A stretch of 8,329 nt of DNA, taken from positions 1-8,329 of the forward strand of contig CACZTG010000030.1 in NCBI GenBank assembly GCA_902783995.1, in the 5' to 3' direction. The stretch comes from an uncultured Ruminococcus sp. (GTDB lineage Bacteria > Bacillota_A > Clostridia > RUG12999). Shown here piece after piece: positions 1 to 5,801 of the stretch. The notes under the pieces are model-generated. The model had not been told where the DNA came from. It was given only the letters and a program-made list of their open reading frames with translations, and did not search any database. The position numbers and the translations under genes are program-made. Position 1 is the first letter of the stretch. Each line of letters opens with the position of its first letter.

Positions 1-1
1 A

Positions 2-592
2 ATAGGCAGTTCTGCATTTAGAGGCTGCAATAGCCTTGCGGATGACAACGGTTTTATAATAGTTAGAAATGTATTATACGGATATTGCGGAGACAAAAAT
101 ATTATCAGAGTTCCAGATGGTGTTACAGAAATTAGCGATTATGCTTTTACCGGTAGCACGAATATTATAAATGTTATAATTCCGGAGGGTATAACAAAAG
201 TAGGCAATTGCATCCTTCATTTGTCACCCCATTTAACGATGATTACTATTCCGAGAAGCGTTACAGAAATAGATTGTTTTCGTGGTTATCATTTTCTTCG
301 TCGGAGGATTGTTATTTGTGCACCGGAAAGCAGTTTTGCAGAAAACTATGCTAAAGAGCATGGTTATAAATATAGACTTCAAAAAACAAATTTCGAAGAT
401 ATGCCGATAGAAGAATTAGATTTGAGTGTCCGTGCTTATAATTGTCTTAAAAATGCAGGATTTATTATGGTTTCGGATTTAATGCAGTTTACTGAAGACG
501 AGATGATAAATGTAAAAAACTTGGGAAGAAAAAGCGTGGAAGAAATTTCTGAAAAATTAGCAGCTTTGGGGTTGAGTTATTACGAGGAATAA
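2..592 (+). CDS. BspA-type leucine-rich repeat protein with C-terminal RNA polymerase alpha-CTD-like domain (5' truncated by window edge)
   Basis: The reading frame is open from base 2 to the TAA at 590-592 and has no start in the window, so only the last 196 residues are seen. Visible residues 1-120 look like BspA/LRR_5 repeats: an AFRGC element, then [14 protein letters not shown], then [10 protein letters not shown] and [10 protein letters not shown], closing with the usual [16 protein letters not shown] cap. Residues 131-196 (bases 392-589) closely resemble the C-terminal domain of the bacterial RNA polymerase alpha subunit, with [12 protein letters not shown] and [10 protein letters not shown]. 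The residues matching E. coli alpha R265, N268, C269, G296, K298, S299 and E302 are all present, so DNA binding is plausible. LRR_5 proteins are often surface exposed whereas alpha-CTD is cytoplasmic, so the cell location is unclear and any signal peptide lies outside the window. The gene is AT-rich and uses many ATA, AGA and TTA codons, unlike the genes further right. Domain calls are firm; function is unknown. A TTG at 221 is only an internal codon. Confidence 0.88.
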   Translation: MGSSAFRGCNSLADDNGFIIVRNVLYGYCGDKNIIRVPDGVTEISDYAFTGSTNIINVIIPEGITKVGNCILHLSPHLTMITIPRSVTEIDCFRGYHFLRRRIVICAPESSFAENYAKEHGYKYRLQKTNFEDMPIEELDLSVRAYNCLKNAGFIMVSDLMQFTEDEMINVKNLGRKSVEEISEKLAALGLSYYEE

Positions 593-709
593 CACATGAA
601 TACAGATGGCAGTTAATATTTTGAGTATTTGCATATATAGTCGGTAGAAAAATTAAGAAAATGAAAGAGCGAAAACGTATGGTAAATTCTTTATTATTGT
701 GACACGGGC
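593..709. other. Intergenic stretch with no recognised feature
   Basis: This AT-rich spacer lies between the stop of the LRR/alpha-CTD gene and the inverted-repeat element. I see no tRNA, no strong terminator hairpin and no convincing promoter. It holds two tiny ATG-started frames: one at 597, of 6 codons before the stop, and a 13-codon one at 661-702. Neither has a convincing ribosome site. The transcription end of the upstream gene is not obvious here. Confidence 0.5.
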
Positions 710-914
710 ACGCCAGACTGTCGAATAAGCAAGATTGTTGACGCTTGCTTCGAGGCTACACCTCATCCGAGCGGCTTTGCCGCCCACCTTCCCCTCAAGG
801 GGAAGGCTTTCATGGTGCGATTTCCAAAAGGCTTCCCCACGGGGAGGCTCCGCCGTCAGGCGGTGGTGAGGTGTTTAAAACCACAAACCAAATACTTATT
901 CGATAGTCTGACGT
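710..914. repeat. MITE-like intergenic inverted-repeat element
   Basis: The outer arms are 710-729 and 895-914. The core 16 bases, CAGACTGTCGAATAAG on the left, match the reverse complement of the right arm with one mismatch. Including the four bases outside the core the match is 18 of 20. Inside are nested inverted arms CACCTCATC (759-767) and GGTGAGGTG (865-873, one mismatch), and several small hairpins. These are GCGGC/GCCGC (771-783), CCTTCCCC/GGGGAAGG with a TCAA loop (787-806), GCTTCCCC/GGGGAGGC (831-848) and CCGCC/GGCGG (850-863). The centre is GC-rich, in contrast to the AT-rich flanks. There is no coding potential. The form suggests a non-autonomous mobile repeat; the C-rich internal motif resembles repeats I recall from clostridial gut genomes. 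TGACAC occurs on both sides (700-705 and 928-933), but it does not abut the arms and may be chance. As RNA it would fold strongly and could attenuate transcription entering the downstream gene. Confidence 0.72.
787..806. repeat. Perfect 8-bp hairpin inside the inverted-repeat element
   Basis: The arms CCTTCCCC and GGGGAAGG enclose a TCAA tetraloop. It is followed by GCTTTCATGG rather than a clean T tract, so it is read as part of the repeat's internal structure. A terminator role for the upstream gene is possible but weak. Confidence 0.6.
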
Positions 915-950
915 CAACCTGTTCCTATGACACATTATTATATTGAAAGC

Positions 951-955
951 AGGTG
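951..955 (+). promoter_or_regulatory. Ribosome binding site AGGTG deciding the 962 start
   Basis: AGCAGGTG ends six bases before the ATG at 962, which is good spacing. A GTG codon at 953 in the same frame would lie inside this site and has only a weak GAAAG before it at poor spacing. Position 962 is therefore the preferred start. Confidence 0.65.
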
Positions 956-961
956 AATCAT

Positions 962-1765
962 ATGAAAAAAAGAACATATATAATCATTATCCTTTTGATA
1001 ACGGCAATTATCCTTATTCCGCGTATTTATCAGGCTTATATTAAACAAAAAGAAACCGATACGGCATATAACTATGCGGTAACCCTGCTCCGGAATAACG
1101 CTTATAACGCCGCTCTCGCCGAGCTTGAAAAGGCAAGTCCTCAAATAACCGAGATGGAAGATTTTGAAAAAAAGATAAAAGATTATAACGCGGAAAACGC
1201 ATACAAAAACACCGTTTTTCTCTATGCTTATGCCCTTGCGCATATAAACTATGATGACGGCGGAGAAATGTCTGATACAAAGGAGTATTTAGAGCTTATC
1301 CCTGATGATTACAGCGGTGAATTAAGTAAAGAAATCAGTATTTTCAAGACAAAATTCAAAACCGAATATGATGAGTATCTTGCGGAAAAAGCCCGCAAAG
1401 CCGAAGAAATAAGAAAAAAAGCTGCGAAAAAAGACATACCGCAGAAAAATATGAATGAAACGCCTGTTTCGGATACTTCTTCTCCCCCTGAAAAAGAAAC
1501 CGTAAATGACAGCGGCGATACGCTTAAAATGCACAGTGACAACATCCATTCTGCAACAAAATACAGCAGCAGTAACAGCTCCGGCAGTGTCAGCCGTAAC
1601 AACGGTAACAATAATTCGTCTTCAAGAAAAACCAAAGTATATAATGGTGACGACTATGATGTCAAAGATTATTATGATGCGGAAGATTTCTATGATGACC
1701 ATTATGATGATTTTTACGACTATGAGGAAGCGGAGGATTATTATAACGAGCATGGTATGTGGTAA
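962..1765 (+). CDS. Membrane-anchored protein with TPR-like segment and acidic/tyrosine-rich C-terminus; function unknown
   Basis: I do not recognise this 267-residue protein. It starts MKKRTY followed by a hydrophobic stretch (about residues 6-20, mostly Ile/Leu). This fits an uncleaved signal anchor, with the rest outside the membrane. Residues about 34-60 read like one TPR helix pair (TAYNYAVTLLRNNAYNAALA), and a second helical block spans about 78-95. Residues 120-157 form a charged, probably long helix rich in Lys and Glu. Residues 158-225 are a low-complexity Ser/Asn/Pro/Gly linker, typical of an extracytoplasmic spacer. Residues 230-263 are extreme: 17 of 34 are Asp or Glu and 11 are Tyr or Phe, in DYYDAEDFYDD-like units. 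The tail could bind metal ions or a basic partner, but this is a guess. No enzyme motif is seen. The gene stands alone, downstream of the inverted-repeat element and convergent with the rubredoxin cluster. No clear promoter was found. Confidence 0.8.
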   Translation: MKKRTYIIIILLITAIILIPRIYQAYIKQKETDTAYNYAVTLLRNNAYNAALAELEKASPQITEMEDFEKKIKDYNAENAYKNTVFLYAYALAHINYDDGGEMSDTKEYLELIPDDYSGELSKEISIFKTKFKTEYDEYLAEKARKAEEIRKKAAKKDIPQKNMNETPVSDTSSPPEKETVNDSGDTLKMHSDNIHSATKYSSSNSSGSVSRNNGNNNSSSRKTKVYNGDDYDVKDYYDAEDFYDDHYDDFYDYEEAEDYYNEHGMW

Positions 1766-1824
1766 CGGAAAGAATGTGAAAATTTATGTTTGATAATGAT
1801 GACTTTGAATAGTAATACGACAGC

Positions 1825-1845
1825 CGGCAAGACTGATTTTTGCCG
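1825..1845. other. Short hairpin in the convergent gap
   Basis: CGGCAA (1825-1830) and TTGCCG (1840-1845) form a 6-bp stem with a 9-base loop between the stop of the Tyr/Asp-rich-tail gene and the main terminator. It has no T tract on the plus strand. It may be an auxiliary pause structure or chance. Confidence 0.3.
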
Positions 1846-1862
1846 AAAAAGGCAGTATATGA

Positions 1863-1908
1863 AAAAGGGACTGTTATAAAACGAAATTGTTTTAATACAG
1901 TCCCTTTT
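1863..1908. terminator. Bidirectional rho-independent terminator between convergent genes
   Basis: The arms AAAAGGGACTGT (1863-1874) and ACAGTCCCTTTT (1897-1908) are perfectly complementary over 12 bases. The loop region can extend the stem through AAAAC/GTTTT. Reading plus, the stem ends in TTTT; reading minus, it ends in TTTTT. It can therefore stop the plus-strand gene ending at 1765 and the minus-strand rubredoxin cluster ending at 1930. Confidence 0.85.
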
Positions 1909-1929
1909 ACCGTTTATTGAAGCCCGATA

Positions 1930-2085
1930 TTATTCTGCCGAAAAACTGTCCTTACCAACGCCGCAAAGAGGACATTCAAAATCTTCGGGTAAATCCTCCC
2001 ACTTTGTTCCGGGCGCAATGCCGTTTTCGGGCGAGCCTGCTTCTTCATCATAAACCCAGCCGCATACATCGCATACGTATTTCAT
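1930..2085 (-). CDS. Rubredoxin
   Basis: This small cytoplasmic iron-sulfur protein of 51 residues carries single electrons on one Fe held by four cysteines. The two knuckles are visible as CDVCG (C5, C8) and CPLCG (C38, C41). The 29-residue spacing and the KWEDLPEDF stretch are those of full-length rubredoxins. Phe36 replaces the more usual Trp before the second knuckle, a variant I recall from clostridial paralogues. The start is set by GGAGGTGA five bases before the ATG at 2085. A GTG at 2130 overlapping the upstream stop would add 15 residues not found in the family. The gene lies 41 bp downstream of the flavodiiron fusion on the same strand and ends at the shared terminator, so co-transcription is very likely. 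Its probable partner is that flavodiiron protein, or a peroxide-reducing rubrerythrin encoded elsewhere. The partner is inference; the fold is certain. Confidence 0.95.
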   Translation of the reverse strand: MKYVCDVCGWVYDEEAGSPENGIAPGTKWEDLPEDFECPLCGVGKDSFSAE

Positions 2086-2090
2086 TTGTT

Positions 2091-2098
2091 TCACCTCC
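2091..2098 (-). promoter_or_regulatory. Strong ribosome binding site of the rubredoxin gene
   Basis: On the minus strand this reads GGAGGTGA, five bases before the ATG at 2085-2083. It is close to the ideal Shine-Dalgarno sequence and fixes the short start over the GTG at 2130. It also suggests high expression of rubredoxin relative to the upstream cistrons. Confidence 0.8.
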
Positions 2099-2126
2099 GT
2101 CTCTTTAATTATTTTCGGTAAAAAAA

Positions 2127-3989
2127 TCACTTTTGTAAAACAAAATCCGATTTCGGGTGTTTACAAAGAGGACAAACCCAGTCATCGGGAAGCTTTTCAA
2201 AAGGCACGCCTTCGGCTTCCTCATCGTAAATATAGCCGCAGATTTTACATACCCATACCTTACCTGCCGATTCCTTTATCTGAGGCTTTGGTTTAATATG
2301 CTCAAAGTAGTAAGAATATGTTACGGAAGGAGCGTTTGAAAGCACGTCGCTTTCGGTAACCTCGGCAATAAACAGGGTATGCGTGCCAAGGTCCTCCGTT
2401 TTTACAACTTTTGCCGAAATAAACGCGTTTGTGTATTTTGGTATGTAATAGATACCGTTTTCGCTTCGCAAAAGCGCATCGTTTTTCTCAAATTTATTTA
2501 CATCTCTGCCGCTTTTAAAGCCGAAATGCTCAAATACACGGAACGGAACGTCTTCTGTCAGAACGGAAACGTTAAATAAGCCTGTGTTAATAATCATATC
2601 GTGAGTATAATTTTTCTTATTGACAGCGATGGAAATTCTTGTTGGATTTTCCGCAACCTGCATAACCGTGTTGATTATACAGCCGTTATCCTTGCTGCCG
2701 TCTTTTGCCGTAAGCACAAACAGCCCATAGCTGAGCTTTTGAAAAGCAACTGTATTTATAACGCCCGAAGCGGCAGAAGCGGTATCGTCATTTTTATGTA
2801 TATCACCATAAACCGCATTAACAAGCGCTTCGATTTTTTGAAGCCCGTCGCTTTTAAGGCTTGATTTTATAGTAACCCCTTCTTCAAGGAAGGTCGTATT
2901 TTTAAGACCTGACAACAGCTCCTTCATAAGCTTGCCGCTTGTAGGCGCCCATGAGCCGTTTTCAATAAAAGCTATTGTACGGTTTCCGAGGTTATGCGCC
3001 GCAAGGTCATGAAGAAAATCCTCCATTTTTACGAAAATTCCCGCGTTATACGTGGTTGACGCAAAAATAAGATGACTGTATTTAAAGCAGGAGGCAATAA
3101 TTTCGGAAGCGTGAGTTACGGAAACGTCAAACATAACGGTTTTTATTCCCTTTTCGCGCAGTTTTGAAGAAACAATTTCTGCCGCGGTTTCGGTGTTTCC
3201 GTAAACGGAAGCATATGCGATAACAACGCCGGTTTCTTCGGGTGAATATGTACTCCATTTCACGTATTTTGCGATAAAGTCACTGATGTGCTTTCTCCAT
3301 ACAAAGCCGTGAAGCGGACAAATCGTTTCGATTTCAAGCGCAGCCGCTTTTTTCAGCACAGCCTGAACCTGAACGCCGTATTTGCCGACGATGTTTGTAT
3401 AATAACGCCTTGCTTCGGGCATATAATCGGCAAAAAAATCAACCTCATCGGCAAAAACCGCACCGTTAAGCGCGCCGAAAGTGCCGAATGCGTCAGCCGA
3501 AAACAGAGTTTTGGAGGTTATGTCATATGTCATCATAACTTCAGGCCAATGAACCATAGGCGCCATAACAAAGGTAAGCTCATGAGAGCCTGCTTTTAAA
3601 GTGTCGCCCTCTTTAACTATTATAAAATCCGATTTAACGTCAAAAAACTGTGACATCATTTTGGAGGTTTTATCGCTGCAAACAATTTTCGTGTCAGGAT
3701 AAGTTTTAAGGAGCTGTTCAAGAGTCGCCGAATGGTCCGGCTCCATGTGGTGAACAACAATATAATCAAGCCCGTCATCTCCGAGAGCATGGGCAACATT
3801 TTCAAAAAACACTTTTCCGACAGCCTTGTCAACCGTGTCGAAAAGGACACTTACGCCTTCGCTTTTTAAAAGGTAGGAATTATAAGAAACACCTTTATTA
3901 AGCGGATAAACGCCTTCAAACAAAGATATGCGGCGGTCATTTGCGCCAACCCAGGTAAGGTCGTCGCTGATTTTTTTTGTACAGTGCAT
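2127..3989 (-). CDS. Flavodiiron protein fused to flavin reductase-like and rubredoxin domains (FprA-Hrb type, O2/NO reductase)
   Basis: This 620-residue cytoplasmic enzyme probably reduces O2 to water, or NO to N2O, protecting an anaerobe. Residues 1-250 are the metallo-beta-lactamase-like diiron domain. The HxExDH motif gives H81, E83 and D85, and further ligands are H147, D166 and H227, so the set is complete. Residues 254-395 are a flavodoxin domain with an FMN loop at SVYGNTET and a second at STTYNAG. Residues about 405-568 resemble the flavin reductase part of Moorella high-molecular-weight rubredoxin (Hrb), including [13 protein letters not shown]. Residues 578-620 are a rubredoxin with CKIC (581-584) and CPLC (606-609), shortened between the knuckles. 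In Moorella, Hrb passes NADH electrons to FprA as a separate protein; here all parts are in one chain. No frameshift is seen. The start at 3989 has AAAGGA nine bases upstream. It follows tsaD by 45 bp and precedes a free rubredoxin by 41 bp, probably one operon. O2 versus NO preference cannot be read from the sequence. Confidence 0.93.
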   Translation of the reverse strand: MHCTKKISDDLTWVGANDRRISLFEGVYPLNKGVSYNSYLLKSEGVSVLFDTVDKAVGKVFFENVAHALGDDGLDYIVVHHMEPDHSATLEQLLKTYPDTKIVCSDKTSKMMSQFFDVKSDFIIVKEGDTLKAGSHELTFVMAPMVHWPEVMMTYDITSKTLFSADAFGTFGALNGAVFADEVDFFADYMPEARRYYTNIVGKYGVQVQAVLKKAAALEIETICPLHGFVWRKHISDFIAKYVKWSTYSPEETGVVIAYASVYGNTETAAEIVSSKLREKGIKTVMFDVSVTHASEIIASCFKYSHLIFASTTYNAGIFVKMEDFLHDLAAHNLGNRTIAFIENGSWAPTSGKLMKELLSGLKNTTFLEEGVTIKSSLKSDGLQKIEALVNAVYGDIHKNDDTASAASGVINTVAFQKLSYGLFVLTAKDGSKDNGCIINTVMQVAENPTRISIAVNKKNYTHDMIINTGLFNVSVLTEDVPFRVFEHFGFKSGRDVNKFEKNDALLRSENGIYYIPKYTNAFISAKVVKTEDLGTHTLFIAEVTESDVLSNAPSVTYSYYFEHIKPKPQIKESAGKVWVCKICGYIYDEEAEGVPFEKLPDDWVCPLCKHPKSDFVLQK

Positions 3990-4034
3990 TATTTTCAGTC
4001 CTTTCAGTTAATATATGTTATTTCAATAAAAAGC

Positions 4035-5051
4035 TTAAAGCTTTTGCCCGAGTTTTACCGAAGGAAGCGCGTTAAGAGTAAGCTCCGCTTTTTTGCCGTT
4101 TAAAAACTCGTGATATCCTGCGCAGGCAATCATAGCGGCATTGTCGGTGCAAAGCACGGGTTCGGGATAGTAAAGCTTAAAGCCTTCTTTTTCGGCTTCT
4201 TTCGTCATTTTTTCGCGTAAACGTGTGTTTGAAGCAACTCCTCCGGCAAGACAAACGGTGTTTACGTTTTTCTGTTTGGCAGCAGCGATTGTATTGCCTA
4301 CAAGTATATCGGTGACAGCCTCCTGAAATGAAGCGGCAATATCGGCACGACAAATTTTTTCACCTTTTTGCTCCGCATTATGCACATAATTCATAACGGC
4401 GGTTTTTACGCCGCTGAAGCTGAAATCAAAACAATCTTCAAACCGTACCCTCGGAAACTTAACCGCTTTACCGTTACCTTCTTTTGAAAGCTTATCAATC
4501 TCAGGTCCTCCCGGATAGCCCAGACCAAGCACACGGGCAATTTTATCGTATGCTTCACCTGCGGCGTCGTCACGTGTCCTGCCAAGAATTTCAAAATTCA
4601 GATAATCATTGGCGCAAACTATATGACTGTGACCGCCGGACGCGACAAGGCAAATGAAGGGCGGCTTAAGCTCTTTATGCGCAAGGTAATTTGCCGCGAT
4701 ATGTCCTTCAATATGATGTACGGGCACAAGCGGTAAACCTGCGGCGTACGCAAGCGATTTAGCGAAAGAGACACCGACCAGAAGAGCGCCGATAAGTCCC
4801 GGACCTGCCGTAACCGCAATAGCCGAAATGTCAGAGAGCTTGATATCTGCTGTGCGCAGAGCCTTTTCGGTAACGGTATAAATAGCTTCGGTATGCTTTC
4901 TGGAAGCAATTTCCGGCACTACGCCGCCGTAGTAAGAGTGTATATCAATTTGCGATGCGATAATGTTTGAAAGTATGTCCTTGCCGTCCGCCACGACAGC
5001 CGCGGCGGTTTCATCGCAGGAGCTTTCGATTCCGAGAATAAGTTTTTTCAT
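4035..5051 (-). CDS. tsaD: tRNA N6-adenosine threonylcarbamoyltransferase TsaD
   Basis: TsaD transfers the threonylcarbamoyl group from TC-AMP to N6 of A37 in tRNAs that read ANN codons, making t6A with TsaB and TsaE in the cytoplasm. The protein has 338 residues, the normal bacterial length, and the ASKHA fold signatures. These are [14 protein letters not shown] at 7-20, the metal site HHIEGH at 112-117 (H113 and H117), [10 protein letters not shown] at 135-144, [19 protein letters not shown] at 165-183, SFSGVKTA at 211-218, AGGVASN at 269-275, and CTDNAAMIA at 301-309 with the metal-binding Asp. The start at 5051 gives the canonical N-terminus. The ribosome site is a somewhat distant AAAGG 13 bases upstream. 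It is the first gene after a consensus promoter and is followed 45 bp later by the flavodiiron fusion. The tsaB and tsaE genes are not in the window. The assignment is secure. Confidence 0.97.
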   Translation of the reverse strand: MKKLILGIESSCDETAAAVVADGKDILSNIIASQIDIHSYYGGVVPEIASRKHTEAIYTVTEKALRTADIKLSDISAIAVTAGPGLIGALLVGVSFAKSLAYAAGLPLVPVHHIEGHIAANYLAHKELKPPFICLVASGGHSHIVCANDYLNFEILGRTRDDAAGEAYDKIARVLGLGYPGGPEIDKLSKEGNGKAVKFPRVRFEDCFDFSFSGVKTAVMNYVHNAEQKGEKICRADIAASFQEAVTDILVGNTIAAAKQKNVNTVCLAGGVASNTRLREKMTKEAEKEGFKLYYPEPVLCTDNAAMIACAGYHEFLNGKKAELTLNALPSVKLGQKL

Positions 5052-5098
5052 GTTGATAATTATGCCTTTCCGTAAAAACCAAAAATAACCTTTAATTA

Positions 5099-5127
5099 AT
5101 TATAGCACCTTTTTTATTTAAAGTCAA
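5099..5127 (-). promoter_or_regulatory. Sigma-A promoter of the tsaD-flavodiiron-rubredoxin cluster
   Basis: On the minus strand, TTGACT (5127-5122, five of six consensus bases) is followed after exactly 17 bases by a perfect TATAAT (5104-5099). Transcription would start near 5092, giving a leader of about 40 bases to the tsaD ATG. No other promoter of this quality is seen before the flavodiiron gene or the rubredoxin gene. This supports one transcript running to the terminator at 1863-1908. Confidence 0.85.
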
Positions 5128-5131
5128 TTGT

Positions 5132-5159
5132 TTGAAAACGTATTTTAAAACTTTTAAAT
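5132..5159 (+). promoter_or_regulatory. Weak candidate promoter for the tspO-family gene
   Basis: TTGAAA (5132-5137, five of six) and TTAAAT (5154-5159, four of six) are separated by 16 bases. This would give a leader of about 80 bases. The region is very AT-rich, so chance matches are expected. It lies back-to-back with the tsaD promoter. Confidence 0.35.
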
Positions 5160-5172
5160 GCAAAATCAAAAG

Positions 5173-5204
5173 ATTTTTCGGTATTTTTTTATATTTTTCG
5201 GCAT
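5173..5204 (+). repeat. Tandem 12-bp direct repeat upstream of the tspO-family gene
   Basis: ATTTTTCGGTAT (5173-5184) and ATTTTTCGGCAT (5193-5204) match at 11 of 12 positions and are offset by 20 bases, about two helical turns. Direct repeats on one face of the helix ahead of a gene can be regulator sites. The CGG core stands out in otherwise AT-only sequence. A role is inference only. Confidence 0.4.
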
Positions 5205-5245
5205 AATAATATCATACAACAATAAAAAAAGTGAGGTAAAATTTT

Positions 5246-5722
5246 ATGTGGCAAAAAATAAAACCCTATGTAATTTCTGTTTTAATTGCGCTTGGCGTAG
5301 GCGGGCTGGCGGCGTTTATCACGTCGGGAAATATGGATTTGTATGACAATATCGTAAAACCGCCGCTTGCTCCGCCGTCGTGGCTTTTTCCGGTGGCATG
5401 GACAATTCTTTATGTGCTTATGGGTGTGGGCAGCGCGATTATTTACACAATGCGCTGCCAGGCTAATCCGGCGCTTCGCTCCGGCGCGCTCCGAATTTAC
5501 GCTCTTAACCTGATTGTAAATTTTTTCTGGAGCATAATTTTCTTTAATTTACGAGCTTTTCTTTTCGCGTTTATTTGGATTATGCTTTTATGGTTTATAA
5601 TTATTCTTATGATTTTAAGTTTTAAAAAAGTCAACAAAACCGCAGCGTATCTTCAGATTCCTTATCTTCTGTGGGTTACATTCGCGGCGTATCTTAACTT
5701 TATGATTTATATTCTTAATTAA
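5246..5722 (+). CDS. tspO: TspO/MBR-family membrane protein
   Basis: The 158-residue product is an integral membrane protein of the TspO/peripheral benzodiazepine receptor family, which binds porphyrins and in some bacteria responds to oxygen, stress or tetrapyrrole levels. About five membrane helices are visible, near residues 6-26, 45-67, 80-100, 104-125 and 134-155. Family signatures are KPPLAPPSWLFPVAWTILY at 38-56, the VNFFWSIIFF stretch at 91-100 and PYLLWVTFAAYLNF at 139-152. These are the usual Pro- and Trp-rich ligand-pocket segments. The length is typical. The start is supported by GAGG nine bases before the ATG at 5246. It is divergent from tsaD across a 194-bp gap and convergent with the large isomerase/synthetase gene. 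A shared upstream region with the oxygen-reducing cluster is suggestive, but no common control is shown. Its role in this anaerobe is unknown. Confidence 0.94.
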   Translation: MWQKIKPYVISVLIALGVGGLAAFITSGNMDLYDNIVKPPLAPPSWLFPVAWTILYVLMGVGSAIIYTMRCQANPALRSGALRIYALNLIVNFFWSIIFFNLRAFLFAFIWIMLLWFIIILMILSFKKVNKTAAYLQIPYLLWVTFAAYLNFMIYILN

Positions 5723-5756
5723 TTTGAGCTCTGCACGGTTTTGCTTAACGTAAAAA

Positions 5757-5796
5757 CGGAGCCGTGGCAAAATGATTTCATTTTGCCACGGCTCCG
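5757..5796 (-). terminator. Rho-independent terminator with perfect 19-bp arms
   Basis: Left arm 5757-5775 and right arm 5778-5796 are perfectly complementary over 19 bases (CGGAGCCGTGGCAAAATGA and its complement), with a 2-4 base loop. On the minus strand the stem is followed by TTTTTA, making a strong terminator for the large gene ending at 5802. On the plus strand it is followed by CGAAAC with no T run, so it would stop tspO transcription less well. Confidence 0.9.
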
Positions 5797-5801
5797 CGAA
5801 A

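Noticed and set aside
661..702. A 13-codon ATG frame beginning MKERKRM just before the inverted-repeat element, possibly a gene start cut by the insertion.
   Set aside because: There is no convincing ribosome site and the stop comes before the element. Nothing right of the element continues it, so it is more likely chance.
759..873. The C-rich hairpin cluster as a CRISPR array or riboswitch.
   Set aside because: No regularly spaced direct repeats are present. The arms are nested inverted repeats fitting a mobile repeat better than any riboswitch class I know.
938..1243. A 101-codon minus-strand frame overlapping the start of the membrane-anchored protein gene.
   Set aside because: It has no ribosome site or domain, and the plus-strand frame has a good start, membrane anchor and family-like layout.
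2086..2130. An upstream GTG start at 2130 for the rubredoxin, overlapping the flavodiiron stop as GTGA.
   Set aside because: The 15 extra residues are not rubredoxin-like, and a near-ideal GGAGGTGA directs the start at 2085.
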